Notes under the pieces: model-generated
What the model saw: the letters and a program-made list of their open reading frames with translations, nothing else
The model's database searches: none
Told to the model about the DNA's origin: nothing
Program-made: the position numbers and the translations under genes
Shown: in pieces, positions 1 to 9,522 of the stretch
Position numbering within the stretch: position 1 is the stretch's first letter
Layout of the letters: each line of letters begins with the position of its first letter
Source of the DNA: Peribacillus muralis
GTDB lineage: Bacteria > Bacillota > Bacilli > Bacillales > DSM-1321
Length of the DNA stretch: 59,571 bases
Direction of reading: 5' to 3'
Assembly: GCF_001439925.1 (NCBI RefSeq)
Contig: NZ_LMBV01000002.1
Location: forward strand, 77,679 to 137,249

Positions 1-618
1 AAATCTGCAGGTAGTGATGCAGATTCTGAACAAGCGAAGGCGAAGGCAATTGCAGCTGCGAAGGCAAAGGCTGCTGCTGCTGCCAAGACCAGAGCCATCG
101 TCGAGGAAATGACGGAAGATGCTACAAAGAATGAACCATCCCCAAACCAGCCCAAACTCAATCAAATTGTTTCCGCTATTGAAAGTCATGTGGGACAAGA
201 TGCATTAATAGACCACTATATTAATAAACTATCAAAGGATGTACCGACAATAGTGGCGAATCCTAATACATACTACTCAATAGCTAAGCTACTGCGTTAT
301 GATGAACAGCTTAACTTTGCGTACTTATCGGAACTTCACGGCACCGATTTTGAGACCCATATGGAAATCTATGTACACTTGCATTCATTCAACATGAACC
401 AATCGGTTGCCCTTAAGGTGAAGCTGGACAGAGCTGCTCCTGTCATTCCCTCGCTGGTCCCGTTATGGCCTGGTGCGAATTGGCCGGAATGTGAGGCGTA
501 TGATTTATTAGGCATCGATTTTCGTGAGCATCCTGATTTAAAGCGGATTTTACTTGGTGATGATTGGAAAGGGTATCCCCTTAGAAAAGATTATCAGCCT
601 TATGATGTGGAGGTGTAA
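1..618 (+). CDS. nuoC: NADH-quinone oxidoreductase subunit C, 5' end cut by window
   Basis: The reading frame is open from base 1, so the gene starts upstream; the ATG at 109 is only an internal Met. The first 35 or so visible residues are an Ala/Lys-rich low-complexity stretch, followed by a conserved NuoC (30 kDa) domain ending in a typical PLRKDYQP-type motif. NuoC forms part of the peripheral arm of the proton-pumping complex I-like enzyme and contacts NuoD. The charged Ala/Lys extension is known from some Bacillus NuoC proteins and probably acts as a linker. nuoD begins 5 nt after the stop, so the genes are co-transcribed. The family call is firm; the true N-terminus cannot be seen. Confidence 0.93.
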   Translation, partial: KSAGSDADSEQAKAKAIAAAKAKAAAAAKTRAIVEEMTEDATKNEPSPNQPKLNQIVSAIESHVGQDALIDHYINKLSKDVPTIVANPNTYYSIAKLLRYDEQLNFAYLSELHGTDFETHMEIYVHLHSFNMNQSVALKVKLDRAAPVIPSLVPLWPGANWPECEAYDLLGIDFREHPDLKRILLGDDWKGYPLRKDYQPYDVEV

Positions 619-623
619 CCCCA

Positions 624-1721
624 ATGTTAAGGACCGAAGAAATGCTTCTCAATGTCGGGCCGCAGCATCCGAGTACGCATGGTGTTTTTCGGCTTGTCAT
701 CAAAATTGATGGCGAAATTATAAAAGAGGCCACCCCTGTTATTGGGTATTTGCACCGAGGTACGGAAAAACTGGCGGAAAACCTGCAATATACACAAATC
801 ATTCCATATACCGACCGGCTCGATTATTTAGCGGCGATGACAAATAATTATGTGCTGTGTCATGCCGTTGAGACAATGATGGCGATTGAAGTACCCGATA
901 GGGCTGAATATTTGCGGGTGATCGCCATGGAATTGGGCAGGGTGGCGAGCCACCTTGTCTGGTGGGGAACATACTTGCTTGATATAGGTGCGACGAGCCC
1001 TTTTTTATACGCCTTTCGCGAGCGGGAAATGATCGTTAACTTATTGACTGAATTATCAGGGGCACGGCTAACATTCAATTATATGCGAGTGGGTGGTGTG
1101 AAATGGGATGCCCCTGAAGGCTGGATAGAAAAGGTTGCCGAGTTTGTTCCGTATATGAGGGAGCAGCTTGCCGGTTACCATGAGCTGGTGACAGGGAATG
1201 AAATCTTTGTGAATCGGGTAAAAGGGGTTGGCATTTATACGAAGGAGGAAGCGCTGCAGTATTCACTTAGCGGTGCCAACTTAAGATGTACGGGGGTCAA
1301 ATGGGATTTGCGGAAAAACGAACCATATTCGATTTATGATCGGTTCACGTTTGATGTTCCCACTCGTGAAGAGGGAGATGCCTTTTCGCGGTATCACTGC
1401 AGAATGGAAGAAATCGAAGAATCATTGAAAATTCTTGAGCAAGCAGTCGTGCAATTTCCAGAAGGGCCTATCCTTGCCAAGGTTCCGAAAATCATAAAGG
1501 TTCCAAAGGGTGAAGCCTTCGTACGAATTGAATCACCAAGAGGGGAGATAGGCTGCTATATTGCGAGTGAAGGGAAAAAGGAGCCATATCGCTTAAAGTT
1601 TCGCCGGCCTTCATTCTATAATCTGCAAATTCTCCCTAAATTATTGGAAGGGGAAAATATGGCGAACTTGATAACGATATTAGGAGCAATCGATATCGTT
1701 TTAGGGGAGGTGGATGGATAA
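624..1721 (+). CDS. nuoD: NADH-quinone oxidoreductase subunit D
   Basis: A 365-residue protein of the 49 kDa subunit family. It starts with the family-typical LLNVGPQHPSTHGVFRL motif and carries the HRGTEKLAE and DRLDYLAAM segments that line the quinone-reduction site. It sits in the peripheral arm next to the membrane. The ATG at 624 is preceded by GGAGG at 609-613. The stop at 1719-1721 is directly followed by the nuoH ATG. The nuoE, nuoF and nuoG genes found between D and H in E. coli are absent here. Confidence 0.96.
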   Translation: MLRTEEMLLNVGPQHPSTHGVFRLVIKIDGEIIKEATPVIGYLHRGTEKLAENLQYTQIIPYTDRLDYLAAMTNNYVLCHAVETMMAIEVPDRAEYLRVIAMELGRVASHLVWWGTYLLDIGATSPFLYAFREREMIVNLLTELSGARLTFNYMRVGGVKWDAPEGWIEKVAEFVPYMREQLAGYHELVTGNEIFVNRVKGVGIYTKEEALQYSLSGANLRCTGVKWDLRKNEPYSIYDRFTFDVPTREEGDAFSRYHCRMEEIEESLKILEQAVVQFPEGPILAKVPKIIKVPKGEAFVRIESPRGEIGCYIASEGKKEPYRLKFRRPSFYNLQILPKLLEGENMANLITILGAIDIVLGEVDG

Positions 1722-2729
1722 ATGATCAAGGATTTACTCCACTCCGCTCCAAGCCTTCTGAACTTTGGCATTTATTTTGGTTTGGCAGTCCTGCTGTTAT
1801 TCGTTGTCTTAGGGTTCGTCACATATGGAATTCTCTCGGAACGAAAAATCATGGGGTTCATGCAGCTGCGGATCGGCCCGAACCAAATCGGCGGGAAATG
1901 GGGTCTCTTGCAGACGGTTGCCGATGTTTTGAAACTTCTGATCAAGGAAGATACGATACCGAAAAAAGCCGACAGGCCGCTTTATATATTGGCACCGGTG
2001 ATCGCCTTTGCTCCTGCTTTCATGGTCCTTGCCACCCTGCCGTTCACCGATGCGTTCCAATTTGCTGATATTGGGGTAGGTTTGCTGTATTATGTGGCGA
2101 TCTCGGGCATATCGACGATCGGCATCGTCACGGCGGGATGGGCATCCAATAATAAATATTCGTTGATCGGTGGCATGCGTGCAGCCGCGCAAATGATATC
2201 TTATGAAATTCCCCTGGTGATGTCGCTAGTGGGAATCGTCCTTCTGACAGGAAGCCTGAACTTGAATGATATAGTGGCTGCCCAAGAGAAGGTTTGGTTC
2301 ATATTTCTTCAGCCGATTGCCTTTATCATCTTCATGATTGCGTCGGTGGCAGAGCTGAACCGGGTCCCTTTTGACCTACCGGAAGCGGAGTCCGAGCTTG
2401 TGGCGGGGTATCATGTTGAATATTCCGGATTTCGCTGGGCGTTCTTTATGTTATCGGAATATGTGTATATGTTTGCAATGGCCACGTTAACCACTGTATT
2501 ATTTTTAGGGGGATGGAATTCTATTCCGTTTTTGGATTTTATTCCGCAAGCCATTTGGTTCGGCCTTAAGTTCAGTGCGGTGTTCTATATATTGGTTTGG
2601 ATCCGGGTAACCTTTCCTCGGCTAAGGGCCGATCAATTAATGGAGTTCGGTTGGAAGGTGCTGCTCCCGGTTGCGTTAGCCAATATATTTTTGACGGCAA
2701 TCATAAAAGAAATCGTTAACCTTTTTTAA
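1722..2729 (+). CDS. nuoH: NADH-quinone oxidoreductase subunit H
   Basis: A 335-residue polytopic membrane protein with about eight hydrophobic segments. The SERKIMGFMQLRIGPNQIG motif near residues 39-57 and the FDLPEAESELVAGYHVEYSG stretch near 221-240 are hallmarks of NuoH, the subunit that docks the peripheral arm and contributes to the quinone channel. The start abuts the nuoD stop, with GGGGAGG at 1703-1709 as ribosome binding site. The length is normal for the family. Confidence 0.97.
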   Translation: MIKDLLHSAPSLLNFGIYFGLAVLLLFVVLGFVTYGILSERKIMGFMQLRIGPNQIGGKWGLLQTVADVLKLLIKEDTIPKKADRPLYILAPVIAFAPAFMVLATLPFTDAFQFADIGVGLLYYVAISGISTIGIVTAGWASNNKYSLIGGMRAAAQMISYEIPLVMSLVGIVLLTGSLNLNDIVAAQEKVWFIFLQPIAFIIFMIASVAELNRVPFDLPEAESELVAGYHVEYSGFRWAFFMLSEYVYMFAMATLTTVLFLGGWNSIPFLDFIPQAIWFGLKFSAVFYILVWIRVTFPRLRADQLMEFGWKVLLPVALANIFLTAIIKEIVNLF

Positions 2730-2758
2730 AAAAACGTAAGCAGATCGGAAAGTGAGGG

Positions 2759-3184
2759 ATGAACATGCTTGGTTTAGCTAAAGGTTTAAGCTATACATTA
2801 AAGAACTTAACCCGGAAAAAAGTGACGTATGACTACCCGAATGAACCGCTGCCGCTTCCTGACCGCTTCCGCGGAATCCAAAAATTCTACCCTGAAAAGT
2901 GTATTGTATGCAATCAATGCGTGACGATCTGTCCCACGGACTGTATTCAATTAACGGGAAAAAAACACCCCGACCCTTCCAAAAAGGGGAAAATCATCGA
3001 CACGTATGACATTAATTTCGAGATATGCATCTTATGTGATCTATGCACGGAGGTATGCCCTACTGAAGCGATTGTCATGACGAATCAGTTTGAGCTGGCG
3101 GAGTATAGCCGTGATCATTTGTTCAAAAATTTGGAGTGGCTTGATGAAAATGATGAAAATATTCGGAAGGTGAATAAAGTATGA
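2759..3184 (+). CDS. nuoI: NADH-quinone oxidoreductase subunit I (2x 4Fe-4S)
   Basis: A 141-residue ferredoxin-like subunit with two complete CxxCxxCxxxCP motifs (Cys 48/51/54/58 and 90/93/96/100), expected to ligate the two [4Fe-4S] clusters that pass electrons towards quinone. The spacing from the ribosome binding site GTGAGGG favours the second ATG at 2765 over the one at 2759; the difference is two residues. The gene ends in an ATGA overlap with nuoJ. Confidence 0.96.
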   Translation: MNMLGLAKGLSYTLKNLTRKKVTYDYPNEPLPLPDRFRGIQKFYPEKCIVCNQCVTICPTDCIQLTGKKHPDPSKKGKIIDTYDINFEICILCDLCTEVCPTEAIVMTNQFELAEYSRDHLFKNLEWLDENDENIRKVNKV

Positions 3185-3699
3185 GTGTTTCCGGCGAACT
3201 GATTGCCTTTTTTGGCTTGGCACTCGTCGCCATATTGGGCGGGGTGCTGCTAATTACATTAACGAAAGTAGTGCACATGGTCATTGCGCTCGTGTTTACC
3301 TTCTTGAGCATTGCCGGCATATATCTGCTGCTTTCGGCGGAGTTTGTCGCAATCGTCCAAATCCTGATTTATTCCGGGGCGATTACGATCGTGATGTTAT
3401 TCGGGATTATGCTGACGAAGCATCGGGAAAATGATGAACCGGCAAAGGGGGGCTGGCAGAGATTCTTTTTGCTGTTAGCAATTGCGGGATTCGCCGTTGC
3501 GGTTTATCTGGGAATCTATAATTTGGATATCCCGGTACAGCCAACTGCCTTGCATGAGGAAAATACAAAACAAATAGGAATTGAACTGTTTTCTAAATAT
3601 GTGATTCCGTTTGAAGTCATGTCAGTACTTCTGCTAGTGGCTTTAGTCGGTGCCATCGTATTAGCAAAAAAAGATGATGAGGAGGGAGATCGATCATGA
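3181..3699 (+). CDS. nuoJ: NADH-quinone oxidoreductase subunit J
   Basis: A 172-residue protein with five hydrophobic segments. The [21 protein letters not shown] and [18 protein letters not shown] type helices are characteristic of NuoJ, a membrane-arm subunit at the quinone end. It overlaps nuoI and nuoK by ATGA junctions on both sides, consistent with translational coupling. The C-terminal KKDDEEGD tail is charged and cytoplasmic by prediction. Confidence 0.95.
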   Translation: MSVSGELIAFFGLALVAILGGVLLITLTKVVHMVIALVFTFLSIAGIYLLLSAEFVAIVQILIYSGAITIVMLFGIMLTKHRENDEPAKGGWQRFFLLLAIAGFAVAVYLGIYNLDIPVQPTALHEENTKQIGIELFSKYVIPFEVMSVLLLVALVGAIVLAKKDDEEGDRS

Positions 3700-4010
3700 C
3701 GGGAGTTCCCTTGTCGGCTTATCTCGTATTGGCGCTTGTTCTTTTTTGTATAGGGCTGTATGGCGCCTTGACGAAAAGAAATGCGGTCATTGTCTTGATT
3801 TCAATCGAGCTGATGTTGAACGCCGCCAATATCAATTTAGTTGCTTTCAGTAAACTCGGGGTAACGCCATCGATTACGGGACAAGTGTTTTCGTTATTCA
3901 CGATAACCATTGCAGCAGCTGAGGCGGCTGTTGGGCTGGCTATATTAATGTCCCTTTATCGCAATCGGAAGACGGTCAATGTCGATGAAATGGATATCAT
4001 GAAGCATTGA
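3696..4010 (+). CDS. nuoK: NADH-quinone oxidoreductase subunit K
   Basis: A 104-residue protein with three transmembrane helices. The helix-2 segment [17 protein letters not shown] contains the conserved membrane Glu, and the helix-3 segment [19 protein letters not shown] carries the second conserved Glu; both take part in proton transfer in the family. The start overlaps the nuoJ stop (ATGA). Length and hydropathy are typical. Confidence 0.96.
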   Translation: MTGVPLSAYLVLALVLFCIGLYGALTKRNAVIVLISIELMLNAANINLVAFSKLGVTPSITGQVFSLFTITIAAAEAAVGLAILMSLYRNRKTVNVDEMDIMKH

Positions 4011-4044
4011 GGGTTCATATGAACGAAGAAGGGGATTTGATACG

Positions 4045-5916
4045 ATGATGGAGAACGCTTGGCTCATACCGATTTTTCCACTCGTCGCGTTTCTGGTTCT
4101 GCTTCTAGTAGGTGGCCGGTTACGGGAGCGCGGGGCTTATATCGGAATAATCTTTACGTTGGCTTCATTTATGTTATCGTTGCTTACGTTGATGGAAAGG
4201 TTCTCAGCACCCACTTATAAAAAAACGCTCGAATGGCTTACGTTAGGAGGGACGCAGCTTACAGCCGGATTCGAAATCAATCAGCTTAATGCCTTGATGC
4301 TTGTGATCGTTTCCCTTGTCAGCCTGCTTGTCCAAATCTACTCGTTGGGATACATGAAGGGTGAAGGGCGATTCTCCACTTTTTATGCTTATCTCGGCTT
4401 TTTCACCTTTGCCATGCTTGGACTGGTCATGGCTCCAAATTTAGTACAGCTTTATTTCTTCTGGGAATTGGTCGGTGTTGGCTCCTTCCTGTTGATTGGG
4501 TTTTACTTTTATAAACAGGAAGCCAAGGCTGCAGCGAAAAAGGCATTCATCATGACCAGGATCGGGGATGTAGGGCTTTTAATCGGGATTATCCTCCTAT
4601 TCTGGGAAACGGGCAGCTTCGAATATGGTGAAATCTTTCAAGCTGTTCAATCAGGTGTGATATCTGATGGGAGTTTGACATTGATCGCCATCCTCATTTT
4701 TGTTGGCGCAGTTGGCAAGTCTGGGCAATTCCCGCTTCACACATGGCTGCCTGATGCAATGGAGGGACCAACACCGGTTTCTGCATTGATTCACGCAGCA
4801 ACGATGGTCGCCGCGGGCGTATACCTGGTAGCGACCATGTTCCCTTTGTTCCTCGCTAGTGAAGCCGCCATGCAGGCTGTTGCCATAACAGGCGGATTCA
4901 CTGCCATCTTTGCCGCGAGCATCGCTTCCGTGCAGAAGGATGTCAAGCGTGTATTAGCCTACTCGACAATCTCTCAGCTTGGTTTCATGATGCTTGCATT
5001 AGGTACTGCGGGATATGTGGCCGGTGTGTTTCATTTAATGACCCATGCCTTTTTTAAAGCACTTTTGTTTTTGGCTGCAGGTAGTGTTATTCATGCCATA
5101 CATACACAGGATATCGAAAGGATGGGCGGGTTATGGGCAAGGCTGAAATGGACAGGGCCGCTGTTCTTGGTTGGAACTCTGGCGATATCAGGGTTTCCTT
5201 TGCTCTCGGGCTTCTTCAGTAAAGATGAAATTTTGATGGCTGCATGGACGAATGGTAATTATTTCTTATTTATTCTCGCGGTGATTACCTCTTTTTTAAC
5301 TGCCTTTTACATGTTCCGGTTATTTTTCATGATCTTTGCCGGAGAGTCTCGCAGGCAAGCAAAACAGGTCAAGGAATCACCTGCGATCATGTTGCTTCCC
5401 ATGCTTGTTTTAGGGGTACTTGCGGTGATCAGTGGGTATATCCAAACCCCATGGTTCGGGACCTTCCTTGGTGAGTGGCTTGTAGAGGGGAATGAAACCG
5501 TGCTGGGTGCGGCACATAGTGAAGGACCTGCTTGGGTTATGATCCTTGCCGTGAGTGTAGCGCTCGCTGGGATATTGCTTGCTTATATGAAATATGCTAG
5601 AACGAAGCTGCCAAGAGAAGGGCTCGTCAAAGAAAACTCCACGTTATACCGAGTTTTGGAGAATAAGTATTATATGGATGAAATTTATTATTTTACTATA
5701 GTTCAAATGATCAAAGGGATTAGCTTATTTCTATCTTATATGGAGAGGTTCATTATCGGTGGCTTAATATCGACTGTAACCGGTTCAATAGAAGGAATGG
5801 GGAAGATAGGGTCTAAACTGCAATCGGGGCAGGTACAGCAATATGGGATGATTGCGTTTCTGGGCCTTGCGGTATTGCTGGTCATTTTTGCTTTAACAGG
5901 GGGGTATTTAAGATGA
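4045..5916 (+). CDS. nuoL: NADH-quinone oxidoreductase subunit L
   Basis: A 623-residue antiporter-like membrane subunit. It shows the LPDAMEGPTPVSALIHAATMV motif near residues 234-254, the HAFFKALLFLAAGSVIHA segment, and a long amphipathic C-terminal part that in NuoL forms the lateral helix along the membrane arm. Two adjacent ATGs (4045 and 4048) follow an AAGGGGAT ribosome binding site; either could start. The stop overlaps the nuoM start by ATGA. Confidence 0.96.
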   Translation: MMENAWLIPIFPLVAFLVLLLVGGRLRERGAYIGIIFTLASFMLSLLTLMERFSAPTYKKTLEWLTLGGTQLTAGFEINQLNALMLVIVSLVSLLVQIYSLGYMKGEGRFSTFYAYLGFFTFAMLGLVMAPNLVQLYFFWELVGVGSFLLIGFYFYKQEAKAAAKKAFIMTRIGDVGLLIGIILLFWETGSFEYGEIFQAVQSGVISDGSLTLIAILIFVGAVGKSGQFPLHTWLPDAMEGPTPVSALIHAATMVAAGVYLVATMFPLFLASEAAMQAVAITGGFTAIFAASIASVQKDVKRVLAYSTISQLGFMMLALGTAGYVAGVFHLMTHAFFKALLFLAAGSVIHAIHTQDIERMGGLWARLKWTGPLFLVGTLAISGFPLLSGFFSKDEILMAAWTNGNYFLFILAVITSFLTAFYMFRLFFMIFAGESRRQAKQVKESPAIMLLPMLVLGVLAVISGYIQTPWFGTFLGEWLVEGNETVLGAAHSEGPAWVMILAVSVALAGILLAYMKYARTKLPREGLVKENSTLYRVLENKYYMDEIYYFTIVQMIKGISLFLSYMERFIIGGLISTVTGSIEGMGKIGSKLQSGQVQQYGMIAFLGLAVLLVIFALTGGYLR

Positions 5917-7436
5917 ATGCCTATTTGCTCTCGCTTTTAGTGTTTTCACCTTTGCTGGGAATTTTGATGGTTGCCCTCATGCCGAAAAATGAGGAAAGGA
6001 CCATCAAACAGTTTGGCTTTTTCGGAACGCTTCCCCCCCTTTTCCTCTCGTTCTTTTTATGCAGCCAACATTATTCGGGCGTGGCTCTTTCCAGCTTTAA
6101 CATTAAGTTGGATTGGATCAGATTTGGAAATTTGGAGATGTATGATCCTAAACTCTTTACGGTGAATTTTGAGTTGGGGCTGGACGGATTGAGTCTCATC
6201 TTCATATTACTGACGACAATCATTTCTTCACTGGCGGCAATGGCCTCGATATATATAAAGCAAGGATGGAAAGGCTATTACTTGTTATTTCTGATCCTGG
6301 AGATCGGGATGCTTGGTGTCTTTACGGCAGAAAATCTGATCCTTTTCTTCATCTTTTTTGAAATGACGTTGATTCCCGCTTTCTTCTTAATTGGCAGATG
6401 GGGCTTTCTGGAGAGGGAAAAGGCGTCTTATCATTTTCTCATTTATAACGGCATCGGTTCGGCCATTTTATTGGTGGCGATATTGATTTTGTTTGCCAGG
6501 ACAGGTACAACCAACATTGCGGCTTTGACACAAATGATGACAATGGGCGGTGTATCGCTGTTCGCGCCGATTTCCAGCTCGATGAAATATGGCTTATGTC
6601 TTGCCTTTGTCATTGCGTTTGCGATAAAGCTGCCCGTCTTTCCATTTCACAGCTGGATGGTGCGGGTTCATGCAGAGGCGCCTCCAGCCATCGTCATGAT
6701 CCATGCGGGTGTACTATTGAAAATAGGGGCATACGGGATCATCAGGTTCGGAATGGGGATATTCCCTGAACAATACAAAAGCTTGGCTTTTGGCATTGTA
6801 CTGATGGGAGTCATTAGCTTTTTATATGGAGCATTGCTGGCACTGGTGCAAACGGACTTCAAGCTTGTTTTAGCTTACTCATCGATCTCGCATATGGGAA
6901 TCGTCATGATGGGGCTGGGAGCCTTGAATGAAGCGGGCCTTCAAGGTGCAATCTTTCAAGTCATCTCACACGGATTAATTGCGGCAATGCTGTTTTTCCT
7001 GGTGGGTGCATTAACCGAACGGTCAGGGACTGTGATGCTTCCTAAGCTTGGGGGATTGGCGAAGTCGATGCCGGTTTTTTCCGGGTTCATGCTGGCGTGT
7101 GGGCTTGCTTCACTGGGTTTGCCAGGCATGTCCGGCTTCATCAGTGAATTCATGGTATTTCTCGGCTTATTCAAAAGTCAGCCAGTGCTTGCGGCAATTA
7201 GTGTGATCGGGCTCGTATTAACCGCCGTCTATATACTGAGGGCGGTCATGCTGATGACGTTTGGCAAGAATGATAGCTTGGTAGAAAAAGAGAAGCTGGA
7301 CCTTGAAGGCTGGGAGTTTATACCGGCATTGGTGCTTCTCGGTTTGATTCTATTGATTGGGGTATTTCCAAATTTGTTAGGCGGGCCTCTTCAAGGTACG
7401 ATTGAAGCCATGATGCTTGCTCTAGGGGGGCGATGA
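5913..7436 (+). CDS. nuoM: NADH-quinone oxidoreductase subunit M
   Basis: A 507-residue membrane protein of the Mrp-antiporter/NuoM family. Diagnostic parts are FELGLDGLSLIFILLTTI near residue 90, the FFIFFEMTLIPAFFLIGRWG helix with its conserved Glu, and KLPVFPFHSWMVRVHAEAP with the conserved Lys and His residues of the proton channel. ATGA coupling with nuoL is visible, and nuoN begins 3 nt after the stop. Confidence 0.97.
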   Translation: MNAYLLSLLVFSPLLGILMVALMPKNEERTIKQFGFFGTLPPLFLSFFLCSQHYSGVALSSFNIKLDWIRFGNLEMYDPKLFTVNFELGLDGLSLIFILLTTIISSLAAMASIYIKQGWKGYYLLFLILEIGMLGVFTAENLILFFIFFEMTLIPAFFLIGRWGFLEREKASYHFLIYNGIGSAILLVAILILFARTGTTNIAALTQMMTMGGVSLFAPISSSMKYGLCLAFVIAFAIKLPVFPFHSWMVRVHAEAPPAIVMIHAGVLLKIGAYGIIRFGMGIFPEQYKSLAFGIVLMGVISFLYGALLALVQTDFKLVLAYSSISHMGIVMMGLGALNEAGLQGAIFQVISHGLIAAMLFFLVGALTERSGTVMLPKLGGLAKSMPVFSGFMLACGLASLGLPGMSGFISEFMVFLGLFKSQPVLAAISVIGLVLTAVYILRAVMLMTFGKNDSLVEKEKLDLEGWEFIPALVLLGLILLIGVFPNLLGGPLQGTIEAMMLALGGR

Positions 7437-7439
7437 TAG

Positions 7440-8966
7440 ATGGATTTGAACACGATGCTTTCTTATAATTGGGGAGCGATGATGCCGGAATTCATCATCC
7501 TTGGAACGACCATGGCTCTATCGATATTGGATTTGTTCTGGCCGGTGCACTTTAATCGAAGGAAGTTGGCGTGGTTCGCGCTAACCGGTATCATTTTGGC
7601 ATGTTTGTCGCTGATAAGCCTATTTTCGTTTGAGACTGTCAGTATTTTATCCGATACGTTTCGTTTGGATTCATTTGCAAAAGCCTTTAAGCTCCTTTTA
7701 TTAATCGGTGCGGGCCTTATCATCCTTCTTGCACATAGCTATGAACCGAAGGAGGGGTTACGGGAACATCGGGGCGAATTTTATTATCTGTTCCTGACCG
7801 CTTTGCTAGGTGCGATGATCATGACCTCAAGCGGGGATTTGATAACCCTGTTTGTCGGACTGGAGCTGCTTTCACTATCATCCTATATATTGGTCGGCAT
7901 ACGTAAACGCGATCGTTCGGCTAATGAAGCATCGATGAAGTATGTGATAAACGGCGGCATATCCACGGCAATCACCTTATTCGGAATGAGCTACCTATAT
8001 GGTGTGACCGGTTCGGTCAATCTAGGCGAGATGAGCCGGACGATGGCTGCGATGACGGACGGTCAGCTGCAATACATTATGGGTCTCGCTTTCTTCATGG
8101 TTTTTGTCGGGTTGTCCTTCAAGATAGCCGCTGCTCCCTTTCATATGTGGGCACCGGATGTTTACGAGGGGGCACCGACACCAGTGGCGGCCTTCTTAAG
8201 TGTCATTTCCAAAATGGCGGGATTTGTCATCCTGCTGCGCATTTTTCTTTCCTTGTTCCTGACTGCTCCCGGTGATGCCTTCGGGGCACTCGACTTTTTG
8301 GAAAAAAATAATATCTATATAGCTTCGATGGCAGGCCTGACGATCATCATTGGAAATGTAGTTGCTTTAAGGCAGCAAAACTTAAAACGGTTGTTTGCCT
8401 ACTCAAGCATCGCCCATGCGGGTTATCTCCTTGTGGCTGTGGCTACATTGGGCGGAGGATATTTCCTGCTGGATACAATCTGGTATTATTTACTGGCATA
8501 CGTATTGATGAATATCGGCGTATTTGCAGTCATTCAGCTGCTTTCCAGCCAAAGCGGTTCAGAGGATATCAGCGTTCTTGCGGGACTAGGAAGGAAATCT
8601 CCATATCTTGCACTTGCGTTCACCATCTATATCCTTTCGCTAGCCGGAATTCCCGGAACGACAGGATTCATCGGCAAACTGAACATATTCCTCGGAACAT
8701 TCATTACGGAGCCTGGCCATTTTGTATTGGCAGGAATCATGATTGCAGGTACCGTCGTCTCCTACGTGTACTATTTCGGCCTATTGGTACAGATCTTTTT
8801 CCGGCCGATCCATTCAGACAAAGTCGTAAAGATCCGCTCGGGTGTTTCCGTAGTTCTGATCATTTGTGCAATCGGCACCGTACTTTTTGGATTGTTCCCA
8901 AATATTGCCTTTGATTTTCTTCATGACCAATTTGGTGATTTTACAGACTTTATTTCAAGTGAATGA
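7440..8966 (+). CDS. nuoN: NADH-quinone oxidoreductase subunit N
   Basis: A 508-residue antiporter-like membrane subunit. It has GLELLSLSSYILVGIRKRDR near residue 140 and KIAAAPFHMWAPDVYEGAPT near residue 229, both typical of NuoN, plus about fourteen hydrophobic helices. It is the last gene of the operon: a GC-rich hairpin follows and the next gene has its own ribosome binding site. Confidence 0.97.
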   Translation: MDLNTMLSYNWGAMMPEFIILGTTMALSILDLFWPVHFNRRKLAWFALTGIILACLSLISLFSFETVSILSDTFRLDSFAKAFKLLLLIGAGLIILLAHSYEPKEGLREHRGEFYYLFLTALLGAMIMTSSGDLITLFVGLELLSLSSYILVGIRKRDRSANEASMKYVINGGISTAITLFGMSYLYGVTGSVNLGEMSRTMAAMTDGQLQYIMGLAFFMVFVGLSFKIAAAPFHMWAPDVYEGAPTPVAAFLSVISKMAGFVILLRIFLSLFLTAPGDAFGALDFLEKNNIYIASMAGLTIIIGNVVALRQQNLKRLFAYSSIAHAGYLLVAVATLGGGYFLLDTIWYYLLAYVLMNIGVFAVIQLLSSQSGSEDISVLAGLGRKSPYLALAFTIYILSLAGIPGTTGFIGKLNIFLGTFITEPGHFVLAGIMIAGTVVSYVYYFGLLVQIFFRPIHSDKVVKIRSGVSVVLIICAIGTVLFGLFPNIAFDFLHDQFGDFTDFISSE

Positions 8967-8980
8967 TATAATGGTAGTTG

Positions 8981-9018
8981 ATAGGGGCTTGTTCCATTGG
9001 ATCAAGCCCCTATTTACA
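8981..9018 (+). terminator. hairpin at the end of the nuo operon
   Basis: An 11-bp perfect stem (ATAGGGGCTTG / CAAGCCCCTAT) begins 15 nt after the nuoN stop and is followed by the moderately T-rich TTACAGTTTC. It probably ends or trims the nuo transcript; the weak T tract leaves room for read-through into ywzB. Confidence 0.6.
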
Positions 9019-9117
9019 GTTTCTAAAAAGATATTTTGCAATTCTTCCTTTTATATTCCAAATGTGAAGGGGTTTTGTGTTAGAATAGAAGCTGGGTGTC
9101 TTTTAGGAGGTATGTAC

Positions 9118-9360
9118 ATGTTTTCAGCAATGGGACAACAGGCTTTAACTGGAATAACTGCACATTTGTTTTTCATTGCAGTTACTTGGTGGGCTTTACA
9201 GGCATTACATTTTGATAAAATGTTAAGATCGAATTCGGTCATTAAGGCCAGGGTTTTATATATTTTATTAACGATTGCCATCGGTTCAGTTGTGAGTAAT
9301 TTCTTCCTCGACTACCTGGGATTTGCAAATCAGCTCCCGTATATGTTCAGAAATGACTGA
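9118..9360 (+). CDS. ywzB: YwzB-like small membrane protein (DUF1146)
   Basis: An 80-residue protein with two hydrophobic helices (about residues 12-30 and 45-65) separated by a basic loop. It matches the small DUF1146/YwzB family by size, membrane layout and position directly upstream of ywmB and murAA, as in B. subtilis. Start chosen at ATG 9118, 7 nt after AGGAGG (9105-9110); an in-frame ATG at 9112 is too close to the ribosome binding site. The function of the family is not known. Confidence 0.8.
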   Translation: MFSAMGQQALTGITAHLFFIAVTWWALQALHFDKMLRSNSVIKARVLYILLTIAIGSVVSNFFLDYLGFANQLPYMFRND

Positions 9361-9522
9361 TAAGCTGTGAGACTCTGTTTATAGCAAAATAAGATCCTAC
9401 TCTTTTATTCGCCTTGCTTCCCTCTGAAACATGTCAGTTGGAAGGTATCACTAATTGTCGGAAAACTTGAAGTATGATTTTTCTCCTTATGGCAATAATG
9501 CATAAAAGGAGGGGAATTTAAC

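Noticed and set aside
8866..9111. Longer reading frame in front of ywzB starting inside nuoN
   Set aside because: It passes through the nuo terminator hairpin; ATG 9118 has a good AGGAGG and gives the normal family length.
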